DNA from: Kribbella albertanoniae
Lineage (GTDB): Bacteria > Actinomycetota > Actinomycetes > Propionibacteriales > Kribbellaceae
Direction of reading: 5' to 3'
Assembly: GCF_004348455.1 (NCBI RefSeq)
Contig: NZ_SMKA01000044.1
Span: forward strand, 1 to 39,468
Length of the DNA stretch: 39,468 nt
In this document: positions 16,136 to 24,765 of the stretch, one piece after another
Layout of the letters: every line of letters begins with the position of its first letter
Numbering within the stretch: the stretch's first letter is position 1
Made by a program: the position numbers and the translations under genes
Notes under the pieces: model-generated
What the model saw: only the letters and a program-made list of their open reading frames with translations
Told to the model about the DNA's origin: nothing
Database searches by the model: none

Positions 16136-16523
16136 CGACCGCGGTTCCGCGACCGTCTTCCTGCTGGGCTTCGCCACCGTCCTGATGGTCGCGGCGGGCC
16201 TGGTCATCGATGGTGGCCTGGCCATGAACGGACGCGAACGGATCACCGACGACGCCGAGCAGGCAGCCCGGTACGGCGCGGACGCCACCGACGAGAACGC
16301 ACTACGCCTGGATGACGAGCTGCAGGTCAATGTCAGCACGGCCGTCGACCGGGCCACCGGGTTCATGGCCGAGCGCGGGTACCACGACATCGACGTACAG
16401 GTTGACGGCAACGCCGTGACAGTGTCTGCCGCGGGCACTGTCGACACGGTGCTGCTGAATCTGGCAGGAATCGGATCGTTCACTGTGCGCGGTGAGGCCA
16501 CGGCAGTCGCCGTGGACGGTTAG
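16122..16523 (+). CDS. TadG/TadE-like pilus-associated membrane protein
   Basis: ATG at 16122 has AGGA five bases upstream. The 133-residue protein begins DDRGSATVFLLGFATVLM, like a prepilin site, but the residue at +5 after the Gly is Phe instead of Glu, so processing and polymerisation may differ. The segment GGLAMNGRERITDDAEQAAR matches the N-terminal part of TadG-like Flp assembly proteins, which are normally longer. It should be anchored by its N-terminal helix with the rest outside. It follows two classical TadE-like genes and precedes the LysM-BTAD gene by 19 bases. Confidence 0.72.
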   Translation: MRSRDDRGSATVFLLGFATVLMVAAGLVIDGGLAMNGRERITDDAEQAARYGADATDENALRLDDELQVNVSTAVDRATGFMAERGYHDIDVQVDGNAVTVSAAGTVDTVLLNLAGIGSFTVRGEATAVAVDG

Positions 16524-16542
16524 CAGGAGGAAGAAGACGACG

Positions 16543-19245
16543 ATGTCCCGAACACCGGGCCCGGCCCGTTTCCTGGTCGACGAGAACGCTGCGACACCAC
16601 AGCGTTCCGTCGGCCGGGCGGTCCTTGCTGCCGTGGCTCTGCTGGTTCTGGTCGTGGGGATCCCGGTCGCCCTGGCGATCTTCACCGGGCCTCCGCCGGT
16701 GCCGCACAGTTGGCCGACGCGTGAGGCGCTGACCAGTCCGGTCGGCGTCGGCACGGTGCTGTCGGTGCTCACCTTCGTGGTCTGGCTCGCCTGGCTGCAT
16801 TTCGTGATCTGCGTCGTCGCCGAACTACGCAGCGCGCTTCGTGGTCGTGGTGTCCCGCGGCCGATCCCGCTGGGTGGCGGCAGTCAGCGCATCGCCCGCA
16901 TTCTGGTCAGCGCGATCATCGTCACGGGAATCGCGACCGGTACCGCCTCCGCCAGTTCGCCGGCGCACGCTCCGGCGCCGCCGCCGGTGACCCACAGCGT
17001 CGCGATAGCCCAGCCGACGCCGACGGCGACCCCCGAGCGGGTCGAGGCAGCGGCCGAGAGCGCGAATCCCCTTGCTGGTAAGAAGGTTTACCTCGTCAAG
17101 GCGCCGCGCTCCCATCACCACGACAGCCTGTGGGACATCGCGGAGAAACATCTCGGTGACGGCCGCCGGTACAAGGAGATCTACGAGCTCAACAAGGATC
17201 GTCCGCAGCTGGACGGTCAGCGGCTGCACCTGGCCCGGCTGATCATGCCGGGCTGGCAGCTGATCATGCCGGAGGATGCTGTCGGGGTCTCGCGGATTCC
17301 GGTCGAGCAGGTCGAGGAGCGGCACACGACCCCCGAGCCGAAGCCGACCACCAAGCCGGAGCAGCATCGGCCCGCGGTCGAGGACGGCGGGCACACCGCA
17401 CCGGCTGAGCAGCCGGGTGATCAGGCCAGCGTGGATCAGACCGACACCCGTTGGCGGCTGCCAGCTGACCTTCTGGGTGGCGGTCTGCTGACTGCGGGCC
17501 TGCTGGCCGTGCTGCTGATCGAGCGTCGCCGGCGCCGGGGCAGCGACCCCGACCAGGCGGCGACCACGGCAGAGGTTGCGCTGCGGGTCGGTGGGGACCC
17601 GAGGCGCTCGCTGGCGCTGGACCACGCACTCCGCTCACTCGGTCAGCTGTGCGAGGCGCAGAATCTGCCGCTGCCGTCGATCTTCGCCGTGCTGGTCAGT
17701 GACGAGTGGATCGAGCTGATGCTGGCTCCCGGCCAGACCGGCGCACCGGCGCCGTGGCAGGTTCTCGATGACGGCGGGCGGTGGCGGATCGCCCGCGCGG
17801 ACGTCGTACCGGACGCCGGTGGCCCAGCGCCGTACCCGGCTCTGGTGTGCCTCGGCCGCGACGACCAGGGCCGCGACGCGTTGATCGATCTCGAGGCGGC
17901 CAGTGGGGCCGTCAGCATCAACGGCGACGCGGTGGTGGCCCGGGAGGTTGCGAGTTCGGTAGCCGTCCAGCTCGCCACCAACCCCTGGGCCGACCTGCTC
18001 GAGGTGACCGCGTCCTCGCTGCCGGACGGGCTCGACGAGATCCTCTCTGACCGGCTGCGGGTGATCCACGACATCGAGGCAGTGCTGCCCGAGCTCGAGG
18101 GCGCCGACCCGCGGTCCGACGTACTCACCGGACAGCTCGGTCGTGCGGCGGACGAGATGCCGCGGTACGTCGTCCTTGGTGCTCCCCCGAGTGAGACCAC
18201 GGTGGCGCGGTTGGGTGCACTGGCTGGCCGCGGGCGGAACGGGTTCGGCCTGCTAGTCGCGGGGCCGGTGCCTGGGGCGCGCTGGCAGTTGCTCGTCGAC
18301 GAGTCCGGCATGTTGCGGATCCCTGCACTCGATCTGACAGTGCAGGCCAGCCGGCTGAGCGAGAAGTCGCTGCACCAGGTGACCGATCTGCTGGCCGCGG
18401 CCCGGACCACGGCCAGCGTGGACCCGACCGGTCAGCTCCGAGTCCCGAACGCCGGCCGGTCCGGTGACGACTCGAGCTGGGCCACCGCCAAAGTGCGGGT
18501 CGGCGTGCTCGGCCGTCTGGACGTCCGGACACCGGGCGACATCGAGCCGGCCCGCTCTGCGCTCGCGGTCGAGGTCGTCGCCTTCCTGGCACTCCACCCG
18601 GGCGGTGTGCATCCGAGCGTGCTGGCGGCGTCGGTGTGGCCACGAGGTGTCACGGCGGAGGTGCGGGATGCGACCGTGGCCCGGGTGCGGCAGTGGCTCG
18701 GGACGGACTCCACCGGCTCGCACCAGCTCCGCATCGACCCGACCGGCCGCCTGTACCTGGGTCCTGAGGTCGCGGTGGACTGGGACTGCTTCTGTGAGCT
18801 TCTGCGGCGCAGCCGGACCGCGCAGACCACCAGGGACGAGCGTGAGTTGCTCCGGCGGGCCATGCATCTGGTGCGCGGACCGTTCCTCGGTGACCGAGCG
18901 CCGGGATCATGTTCCTGGCTGGCGCGCGTGCACCTGGAGCGCGTCGTACCGGATCTCGTCGTGAACGCGTCGCATCGGCTGGCCGAGTTGTCGCTCGGAG
19001 ACGACGACCCGGCTGGTGCCTCGACCGCCGCACGGGCTGGGCTGCGGCTGGCCGTCGGCTCGGAGTACCTGTGGCGTGACCTCTTGATCGCGGAGTTCCG
19101 ATCGTCCGGTCAGCGGGCCGCCGAACAGGTGGTTCAGCAGCTGGGCGAGATGGCGCAACGTGAGGGAGCTGTGGTCAGCGCGGAGACCGAGTCCCTGATC
19201 GAGGAGCTGCTCCCGGGGCGGATGAGCGCGCGGCGGGTGAGCTGA
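16543..19245 (+). CDS. Membrane-spanning LysM and winged-helix/BTAD regulator-like protein
   Basis: ATG at 16543 (after AGGAGG) is preferred over an in-frame GTG 17 codons earlier that lies within the previous gene. The 900-residue protein has membrane helices at about 22-49, 67-94 and 115-137. A LysM-like domain follows at about 181-240 (SLWDIAEKHLGDGRRYKEIYELN), then a Pro/Glu-rich linker and a fourth helix at about 309-330 followed by Arg-rich sequence. After a middle region come an OmpR-type winged helix from about 648 (LGRLDVRTPGDIE, RVRQWLG) and a BTAD-type TPR region from about 743 (VDWDCFCELLRRS) to the end. LysM binds peptidoglycan or chitin-like sugars; BTAD occurs in SARP/AfsR regulators. 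The layout suggests wall sensing coupled to a cytoplasmic DNA-binding-like module, or a structural role in the pilus machine. Confidence 0.8.
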   Translation: MSRTPGPARFLVDENAATPQRSVGRAVLAAVALLVLVVGIPVALAIFTGPPPVPHSWPTREALTSPVGVGTVLSVLTFVVWLAWLHFVICVVAELRSALRGRGVPRPIPLGGGSQRIARILVSAIIVTGIATGTASASSPAHAPAPPPVTHSVAIAQPTPTATPERVEAAAESANPLAGKKVYLVKAPRSHHHDSLWDIAEKHLGDGRRYKEIYELNKDRPQLDGQRLHLARLIMPGWQLIMPEDAVGVSRIPVEQVEERHTTPEPKPTTKPEQHRPAVEDGGHTAPAEQPGDQASVDQTDTRWRLPADLLGGGLLTAGLLAVLLIERRRRRGSDPDQAATTAEVALRVGGDPRRSLALDHALRSLGQLCEAQNLPLPSIFAVLVSDEWIELMLAPGQTGAPAPWQVLDDGGRWRIARADVVPDAGGPAPYPALVCLGRDDQGRDALIDLEAASGAVSINGDAVVAREVASSVAVQLATNPWADLLEVTASSLPDGLDEILSDRLRVIHDIEAVLPELEGADPRSDVLTGQLGRAADEMPRYVVLGAPPSETTVARLGALAGRGRNGFGLLVAGPVPGARWQLLVDESGMLRIPALDLTVQASRLSEKSLHQVTDLLAAARTTASVDPTGQLRVPNAGRSGDDSSWATAKVRVGVLGRLDVRTPGDIEPARSALAVEVVAFLALHPGGVHPSVLAASVWPRGVTAEVRDATVARVRQWLGTDSTGSHQLRIDPTGRLYLGPEVAVDWDCFCELLRRSRTAQTTRDERELLRRAMHLVRGPFLGDRAPGSCSWLARVHLERVVPDLVVNASHRLAELSLGDDDPAGASTAARAGLRLAVGSEYLWRDLLIAEFRSSGQRAAEQVVQQLGEMAQREGAVVSAETESLIEELLPGRMSARRVS

Positions 19246-19309
19246 TCCCTTGGCTTTCGGGGGTTGCTTCGGCATAGTCAGGGGTTGATCGATAGAGCAG
19301 GGGTGTGCC

Positions 19310-20293
19310 GTGCCGGAAGACGGGCCGGCCCCGCTGAGGGTTGATGCCGAGACTGCGATCATCCTGCGCGAGGCCTATCACAAGATCGAGGCGCTGTTCC
19401 GCGCCGACCACTACGGGCTGTACGACTATGTGCGGGTCGTGGTGGCGAAGGTTGCGCGGGTGGACACGTTCTATGTGGGATTCCTGCACGGGACGACGCG
19501 GGTGCGGTATCCGTACGGGTACGACGACGGGCGGTACGTCGATCCGGATACGCATCGGTTCGGGCCGCAGGGGCAGACGGCGTGGTTGCTGAAGAATCGG
19601 CAGACGTATCGGTTCGCGTACGACAACGGGGCTGCGCTGCATGCCGGCGTACCGATCGGGGAGGTCGGGCGGCGGTCGGCGGATGCGGTGACGGTGCCGA
19701 TCTTCCGGTCGGTGAAGGACGGGGCGGACCAGCTGTTCGGCATGCTGTCGATGCAGAGCTACGAGCCGCAGGTGTACGACGACAACGCCGTACGGGCGTT
19801 CGAGTGGATTGCCGGTGTGGTCGGGCGGGTGCTGACCCGGGAGGGTGAGGATCGGGACGCGTTGCGGCGGTTGCCGGCCGGCGATGTCGGGCCGGGGTTG
19901 CTCACGTCGGATCACGTGATGGAGTACCTGACCCATCGGATCGCGTCGATCCGGGAGATCGCCGCGGAAGCGATGTCGGCCGATGCCGTGCCGACGGAGG
20001 TGCAGGGGCATCTGGTCCGGATCGTCGAGACGACCGAGCACATCCAGTCCGAGCTGATCGAGATGCTGCTGGAGACCGATGAAGGGCCGGAACGGCGGTT
20101 CGCGGGGTTGACGAAGGCCCAGCAGGGGATCGCGGTGCTGCTGGCGGACGGGTTGGACAATGACCAGCTGGCGGCGGAGCTGGGGATCAGCCTCAACACG
20201 GTGAAGACCCACCTGAGCGCGATTCTGCGCAAGTACGGGATGGCGCATCGCGCTCAGGTGGCCGACGACGTACGGAAGTACCTTGCCCCGTAG
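19310..20293 (+). CDS. GAF-domain LuxR-type transcriptional regulator
   Basis: The 327-residue protein starts at GTG 19310. An N-terminal GAF-like sensor domain (about 30-180, for example ADAVTVPIFRSVKDGADQLFGMLSMQSY) is followed by a helical linker and a C-terminal LuxR/FixJ-type HTH (about 264-327, LTKAQQGIAVLLADGLDNDQ and LGISLNTVKTHLSAILRKYG). GAF domains bind small ligands or mediate dimerisation, so this is probably a ligand-responsive regulator without a phospho-acceptor domain. It follows the Tad operon in the same direction after 64 bases and could control it, but no target site is proven. The gene ends two bases from the convergent prolyl-tRNA synthetase gene. Confidence 0.88.
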   Translation: MPEDGPAPLRVDAETAIILREAYHKIEALFRADHYGLYDYVRVVVAKVARVDTFYVGFLHGTTRVRYPYGYDDGRYVDPDTHRFGPQGQTAWLLKNRQTYRFAYDNGAALHAGVPIGEVGRRSADAVTVPIFRSVKDGADQLFGMLSMQSYEPQVYDDNAVRAFEWIAGVVGRVLTREGEDRDALRRLPAGDVGPGLLTSDHVMEYLTHRIASIREIAAEAMSADAVPTEVQGHLVRIVETTEHIQSELIEMLLETDEGPERRFAGLTKAQQGIAVLLADGLDNDQLAAELGISLNTVKTHLSAILRKYGMAHRAQVADDVRKYLAP

Positions 20294-20295
20294 AT

Positions 20296-21708
20296 CTAGT
20301 AGGAGCGGGCTACGAAGGCGGTTAGGCCGCGCTCGTTGTCTTCCACCGGGAGTGTGCCGTCCTGGCGCTGCAGGCAGCGGACGGTGAGGGCGGCGGTGGC
20401 CAGGCGGTCCTCGCCTTCCTCGCCGATGACGTCGTACGGGAGGGTGGCCCAGCCGGTTGCTGCAGCTTCGATTGCCTCGTCGACGGTGCTGACAGCTGTG
20501 GTGCGGGCGGTTTGGCGGGCGAGCGCCTCGTCGTGGAGCCAGGTCTGGTCGGCCTGGAGAGCCTCCACGATCGTCGGCACCAACTCGGCCAGCGGTACGG
20601 CGGACTTGGCCGAGGCGCGGAGGCGTCGTACGACGGTTGCAACCCCGGACTGCTGGTCGCGCGGCCCGATCTCGACGCGGACGGGGACACCCTTCAGCTC
20701 CCAGTTGATCGCCCGCCGGCCGAAGGGCTGGTCGGTGCGGTTGTCGAGGTGCACCCGGACGCCGACCGCGCGCAGGTCGTCGGCAATCTGACCGGCGGCC
20801 TCGGCATTCTCGTCCTTGATCGCCAGTACGACGACCTGGGTGGGCGCGGCCAGGGGCGGGATGCGGAGTCCGGCGTCGTCGCCGTGCACCATGATCAGGC
20901 CGCCGAGCATCCGGGTCGAACTGCCCCAGGACGTGGTCCAAGCCAGCTCGCGTTGTCCGTCGCGGGACAGGTAGCCGATGTCGAAGGCGCGGGCGAAGTT
21001 CTGCCCGAGCTCGTGGGACGTGCCCATCTGCAACGCCTTGCCGTCACCCATCATCGCCTCGAGCGCGATCGTGTTCACCGCACCCGCGAACCGCTCCCGC
21101 CGCGTCTTGCAGCCGACCACGACCGGAATCCCGAGCATGTTCTCGATCACCTCGCGATAGACGTCAACCGCGATCCGGGTCGCGTACGCGCGGGCCTCAG
21201 CAGCCGACACATGAGCTGTATGCCCTTCCTGCCAAAGGAATTCGGTCGTCCGCAGGAACGTCCGGGGACGAAGCTCCCAGCGGACCACGTTGGCCCACTG
21301 GTTCAGCAGCAGGGGGAGATCGCGGTAGCTCTGGATCCACTTGGCCATCGACTCACCGATGATGGTCTCCGAGGTCGGCCGGATCACGGCGGGCTCCTCG
21401 AGCTGCTTGCCGCCGGCGTGCGTGACGACGGCGAGCTCGGGGCTGAATCCCTCGACGTGCTCGGCCTCCCGCTGCAGGTAGCTCTCGGGAATCAGCAGCG
21501 GGAAGTAGGCGTTCTCGGCGCCCGCTTCCTTGATCCGCCGGTCCATTGCCGCCTGGCACAGCTCCCAGATCCCGTAGGCGTACGGTCGGATGATCATCGT
21601 GCCCCGCACCGGCCCGTTGTCGGCGAGCTCGGCTTTGGCAATCACATCCTGGTACCACCGGGGAAAGTCCGTCGCCTGCGCGGCAAGCACGGATCGGGTC
21701 GCTGTCAT
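20296..21708 (-). CDS. proS: Prolyl-tRNA synthetase, eukaryote/archaeal type
   Basis: ATG at 21708 is chosen; an in-frame start 14 codons earlier adds a segment unlike the family. The 470-residue enzyme charges tRNA-Pro with proline in the cytoplasm. Family signatures are present: DFPRWYQDVIAKAELADN at the N-terminus, RPTSETIIGESMAKWIQ, motif 2 (RTFLRTTEFLWQEGHTAH), motif 3-like SSTRMLGGLIMVHGDD, an anticodon-binding domain (VVLAIKDENAEAAGQIADDL) and a final Tyr, typical of the short (type 3) form. The insertion editing domain of the usual bacterial ProRS is absent. Most actinobacteria use the longer bacterial form, so this may be a second copy. The start has a weak ribosome binding site, and an imperfect inverted repeat lies upstream. 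Confidence 0.93.
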   Translation of the reverse strand: MTATRSVLAAQATDFPRWYQDVIAKAELADNGPVRGTMIIRPYAYGIWELCQAAMDRRIKEAGAENAYFPLLIPESYLQREAEHVEGFSPELAVVTHAGGKQLEEPAVIRPTSETIIGESMAKWIQSYRDLPLLLNQWANVVRWELRPRTFLRTTEFLWQEGHTAHVSAAEARAYATRIAVDVYREVIENMLGIPVVVGCKTRRERFAGAVNTIALEAMMGDGKALQMGTSHELGQNFARAFDIGYLSRDGQRELAWTTSWGSSTRMLGGLIMVHGDDAGLRIPPLAAPTQVVVLAIKDENAEAAGQIADDLRAVGVRVHLDNRTDQPFGRRAINWELKGVPVRVEIGPRDQQSGVATVVRRLRASAKSAVPLAELVPTIVEALQADQTWLHDEALARQTARTTAVSTVDEAIEAAATGWATLPYDVIGEEGEDRLATAALTVRCLQRQDGTLPVEDNERGLTAFVARSY

Positions 21709-21763
21709 ACCCGGCAGTCTAGGAACGGTTTCCCGGATGCGGCCACGCATTTGTCGCCCGAAC

Positions 21764-21847
21764 GACAGGACGTATACGTATGCGACGGCGTTCGCGCGGT
21801 GGCTCCAGGCGGGGCACCGGGCTCTACGTAGACGGATACATCCTGTC
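21764..21847. repeat. Imperfect inverted repeat upstream of proS
   Basis: GACAGGACGTATAC at 21764-21777 and GGATACATCCTGTC at 21834-21847 are inverted with 12 of 14 positions matching, 56 bases apart, in the 148-bp gap between proS and the solute-binding protein gene. They could be paired operator sites for proS. The wide spacing makes an RNA hairpin less likely. Confidence 0.4.
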
Positions 21848-21856
21848 CTTCGGAGG

Positions 21857-22756
21857 CTAGCCGTAGAGGTGCTGGTACTCCGCGGCTGCGCCGGAATGTA
21901 GTGGGATGGGCGTGGTGACGACCAAAGACTGGAGATTCAGGTACTGCGCTCCGACGGCGGAGGGTGGGACCAGCAACCGGGCCTGCCGGACGAGGGTGTT
22001 GGTGACCACGCGGGCGACGGCGGTGGGCAGTTCCGGTCGGCAGAGCAGGAAGTTGGGGATACCGAGGACAGCAACCGCTCCGGGGGCCTTGTAGACACCG
22101 GCCGGGACGAGGACGTCCTGGTAGACCGAGCCGAAGGTACGGCGGAGTGGGGCGAGCCAGTCGCCGAGCGGCAGCAGCCGGATCGGGGTACGACGGCTCA
22201 GCTTGTCGAGCGTGGTGGTCGGAACGCCACCGGACCAGAACATCGCGGCAACCCGGTTGTCGGCGAGCGCGGTGGCGGCCTTCTCGAGCGGGAGGTGGTC
22301 CTGGGTGCAGTCCACCCGAGCCGCGGCGAGCAGCCGGGCCGCGGTGACGGCGGCCCCGGATCCGGCGGCACCCGCGGAGATCGTCGTACCGGCGAGGTCG
22401 GTCAAGGACTTGTACGGGCTGTCCGCGCGGACCACGCACTGCAGGTAGTTCTCGTAGACGCGGCCCAGTGCGCGGATGGACGATCCGGAGGTGATGGCGT
22501 CCGCGAGGCTCAGAGCCAGATCGGTCTCCCGCGCGGCGAGCAGCCGCAGGTTGTCCGTACTCCCGCCGGTCTGCCGAACCGTCACCTCCCGAGCAACCCC
22601 CGCCACCCGCAACTGAATCGCCAGCAACTGTGCGAACTCCAGATAAAACCCACCAACCTCCCCAGCCGCAATCGTCAACCGATCAACCGCCGGCCCCCGA
22701 CCACATCCAGCCAGTACCAGACCTGCTGTACCCAGAAGCACCGTTCGCCTTTTCAT
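21857..22756 (-). CDS. TAXI-type TRAP solute-binding lipoprotein
   Basis: The 299-residue protein starts with a signal peptide and lipobox LAGC (Cys at about residue 18), so it is anchored on the outer face of the membrane. The mature part has the TAXI-family pattern: LTIAAGEVGGFYLEFAQLLA near the start, TGGSTDNLRLLAARETDLAL, then SLTDLAGTTISAGAAGSGAAV and AMFWSGGVPTTTL. TAXI proteins bind organic acids such as glutamate or other carboxylates and usually feed a TRAP transporter, but no TRAP membrane subunits are nearby. The start overlaps the stop of the histidine kinase gene by four bases (ATGA), which points to a sensor-accessory role. Codon style in its first third differs from the rest. 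Confidence 0.85.
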   Translation of the reverse strand: MKRRTVLLGTAGLVLAGCGRGPAVDRLTIAAGEVGGFYLEFAQLLAIQLRVAGVAREVTVRQTGGSTDNLRLLAARETDLALSLADAITSGSSIRALGRVYENYLQCVVRADSPYKSLTDLAGTTISAGAAGSGAAVTAARLLAAARVDCTQDHLPLEKAATALADNRVAAMFWSGGVPTTTLDKLSRRTPIRLLPLGDWLAPLRRTFGSVYQDVLVPAGVYKAPGAVAVLGIPNFLLCRPELPTAVARVVTNTLVRQARLLVPPSAVGAQYLNLQSLVVTTPIPLHSGAAAEYQHLYG

Positions 22757-24111
22757 GTTGCTTCCGGCAACTTGATGGTGGCGGTGAGGCCGTGCGGGGA
22801 GGTCTCCGACAGCTCCAACGATCCGCCGATGGCTAGGGCGGTTTGTTCGGCTATGGCTAGGCCTAGGCCGGTTCCCGACGTCTTGGTGGGGCCGCGCCAG
22901 AAGCGTTGAGTGGCCAAAAGTAACTCGCTCGGCGGGATGCCGGGGCCATTGTCGGAGACCTGTACGACGATGCCGTCGGGACCTCGGGATGAGGAGATGA
23001 TCACGTGCGCGCCGGGGCCGGCGTACTTGATGGCGTTGTCGAGGAGAACCCCGACGAGTTGGCCGAGATCGTGGTCGTCGACGGCGGCAACCAGGCCGGC
23101 GGTCGCCTGCAGTTCCAGGGTGATGTCAGCGGCCGTTGGTTGCCAGGCGTCGATCTCTTCTTGCAGGACGGCCTCGACCAGGCAGGTTGCGTTCGTGGGC
23201 TCACTCAAGCCGTCGGTGATGCGGCTCTCGATCGCGGCCAGCTTCAGCAGCCCAGCCAGCACGTTCTCCAACCGCTCGAGATCGTGCTGAACATGAGCCA
23301 ACCCAGCAATTCCCGGGTCCAGCGAATCCACCCGCAACCGCAACGACGCCAACGGGTTCCGGAGCTGATGGGAGGAGTCGGCAACCATCTGCCGCTGTAC
23401 GTCGATCGACCGCTGAACCGTCGCGCCCATCACCTCGACCGATCGTGCCAACCGCCGCAACTCAGGCGGGCCACTCGCCTGCAGGGGCTGATTCCACCCG
23501 CCCGACCGCCCCAGCTCCACGACCGCGTCCTCCAGCCGACCCACGGGCCGGATCACCCACCGAGAAGCCTTCGACGCCATGAACAGCAACAACAACTGAG
23601 CAGCCACGGCCGCCGCGCAGATGATCGCCCACGACCGCGTCACGTCATCAAGAGCGGCCCGCGCGTCGACCGCCAGTACGACCGCACCGGCAGGCTCTTG
23701 CGGCGAACCGACCGGTGCCGCAATCAGCGTCCGGGCCGAGGTCCACGGTCGCAGCGTGTCGATGGTGAGCTGCGGCAAGTCCCGAGCCGCCAACTCCGCA
23801 ACGGGACCCACGCCGGGCGACGCCATCGTGATGCCGCCGGTCGACACCATCACGTGCCCGGAAGCATCGGTGATCAGGACGGCCTCGTCGTACAGCTCCT
23901 GGTGTCGCTCAGCCTCCAACCGCACCCCGCTGTAGTCACCATCGGCCGCAGCCCGCCCGGCCAACCCGGCGAACCGGGCGAGCGTGGCGCTCCGAGCGAG
24001 TTGCAGAGCCTGCGTGCGAGTGTCCGAAACCGAGTCCAGGAAGGGAATCACGAGCGCCGCGAGCAGAATGAACGAGACGACCGCAAGCACCCCCATCAGC
24101 CGGGCTCTCAT
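22753..24111 (-). CDS. Sensor histidine kinase
   Basis: The 452-residue protein has two membrane helices (about 5-25 and 162-182) around an extracytoplasmic sensing domain, then a HAMP-like region (WVIRPVGRLEDAV). The dimerisation helix carries the phospho-His at 248 (SSHQLRNPLASL). The ATPase domain has the N box (LLDNAIKYA), G1 (DNGPGIP), F-like (FWRGPTKTSGT) and G2 (GTGLGLAI) motifs. It should phosphorylate the response regulator encoded just upstream, which overlaps it by four bases. The TAXI lipoprotein encoded just downstream could present its ligand to the sensing domain, as periplasmic proteins do in some known three-part systems; this is inference. Codon style changes about midway through the gene. 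Confidence 0.92.
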   Translation of the reverse strand: MRARLMGVLAVVSFILLAALVIPFLDSVSDTRTQALQLARSATLARFAGLAGRAAADGDYSGVRLEAERHQELYDEAVLITDASGHVMVSTGGITMASPGVGPVAELAARDLPQLTIDTLRPWTSARTLIAAPVGSPQEPAGAVVLAVDARAALDDVTRSWAIICAAAVAAQLLLLFMASKASRWVIRPVGRLEDAVVELGRSGGWNQPLQASGPPELRRLARSVEVMGATVQRSIDVQRQMVADSSHQLRNPLASLRLRVDSLDPGIAGLAHVQHDLERLENVLAGLLKLAAIESRITDGLSEPTNATCLVEAVLQEEIDAWQPTAADITLELQATAGLVAAVDDHDLGQLVGVLLDNAIKYAGPGAHVIISSSRGPDGIVVQVSDNGPGIPPSELLLATQRFWRGPTKTSGTGLGLAIAEQTALAIGGSLELSETSPHGLTATIKLPEAT

Positions 24112-24761
24112 GGTTCGAGCCGATACCCGAAGCGCCGGATCGTGGTGATCACCGGCCGGCCGAGCTTCCCGCGGAGCTGATGCAGATGCACGTCCAGCGC
24201 CTTCGACTTGGTGACGAACGCGTCCCCCCAGACCTCGTCCTGAATCACCTCCCGGCTAACTGCAGTCCCGGCCCGCCGGGCCAACGCGGCCAGCACGTCG
24301 AACTCGATCGGCGTCAGGTGGATCACCGAACCGTCCAGCGTCACCTCCCGCAGCCCGAAGTCGATCCGCAGCCCGCCCGCCTCGTACGCCGTACCGTCCG
24401 GAGCCGACCGTCGGTAGCGCCGGGCCGAGGCCTCGATCCGGGCCAGCAGTTCGGCCAGCCGGACCGGTTTGGTCAGGTAGTCGTCAGCGCCGAGCCGCAA
24501 GGCCAGTACGACGGACCGTTCGTCGTCGCGGGCGGTCAGCACGATCACCACCACGTCGTCGACCCGGCGGAGTTTGCGCAGTACCTCGAGACCATCGATG
24601 TCCGGCAGGCCCAGGTCGAGCAGGATGACCTGGGCCTCCGCGTGCCGAAGCAGGACGTCTTCCCCGCGGCCGACCAGCGTGACCTCGTGACCGTTGGCGC
24701 TCAGCACATCCCGGAGCGAACGACCGAGCGTTTCGTCGTCCTCGGCGATGAGTGTGCGCAT
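24108..24761 (-). CDS. OmpR-family response regulator
   Basis: The 217-residue protein has a receiver domain with the acidic pair Asp8/Asp9, phospho-acceptor Asp49 (VILLDLGLPD), the conserved Thr (VLTARDD) and Lys (DDYLTKPVR). It is followed by an OmpR-type winged helix (LTPIEFDVLAALARRAGTAV, ALDVHLHQLRGKLG, TIRRFGYRLEP). It is a typical DNA-binding partner of the histidine kinase whose gene overlaps its stop. The gene begins four bases after the symporter gene ends, so symporter, regulator, kinase and TAXI protein form one unit. The likely target is the promoter of this same operon. Confidence 0.94.
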   Translation of the reverse strand: MRTLIAEDDETLGRSLRDVLSANGHEVTLVGRGEDVLLRHAEAQVILLDLGLPDIDGLEVLRKLRRVDDVVVIVLTARDDERSVVLALRLGADDYLTKPVRLAELLARIEASARRYRRSAPDGTAYEAGGLRIDFGLREVTLDGSVIHLTPIEFDVLAALARRAGTAVSREVIQDEVWGDAFVTKSKALDVHLHQLRGKLGRPVITTIRRFGYRLEP

Positions 24762-24765
24762 TGGG

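Noticed and set aside
20512..21831. A long plus-strand open frame over proS
   Set aside because: Shadow of a well-conserved synthetase; no protein-like features.
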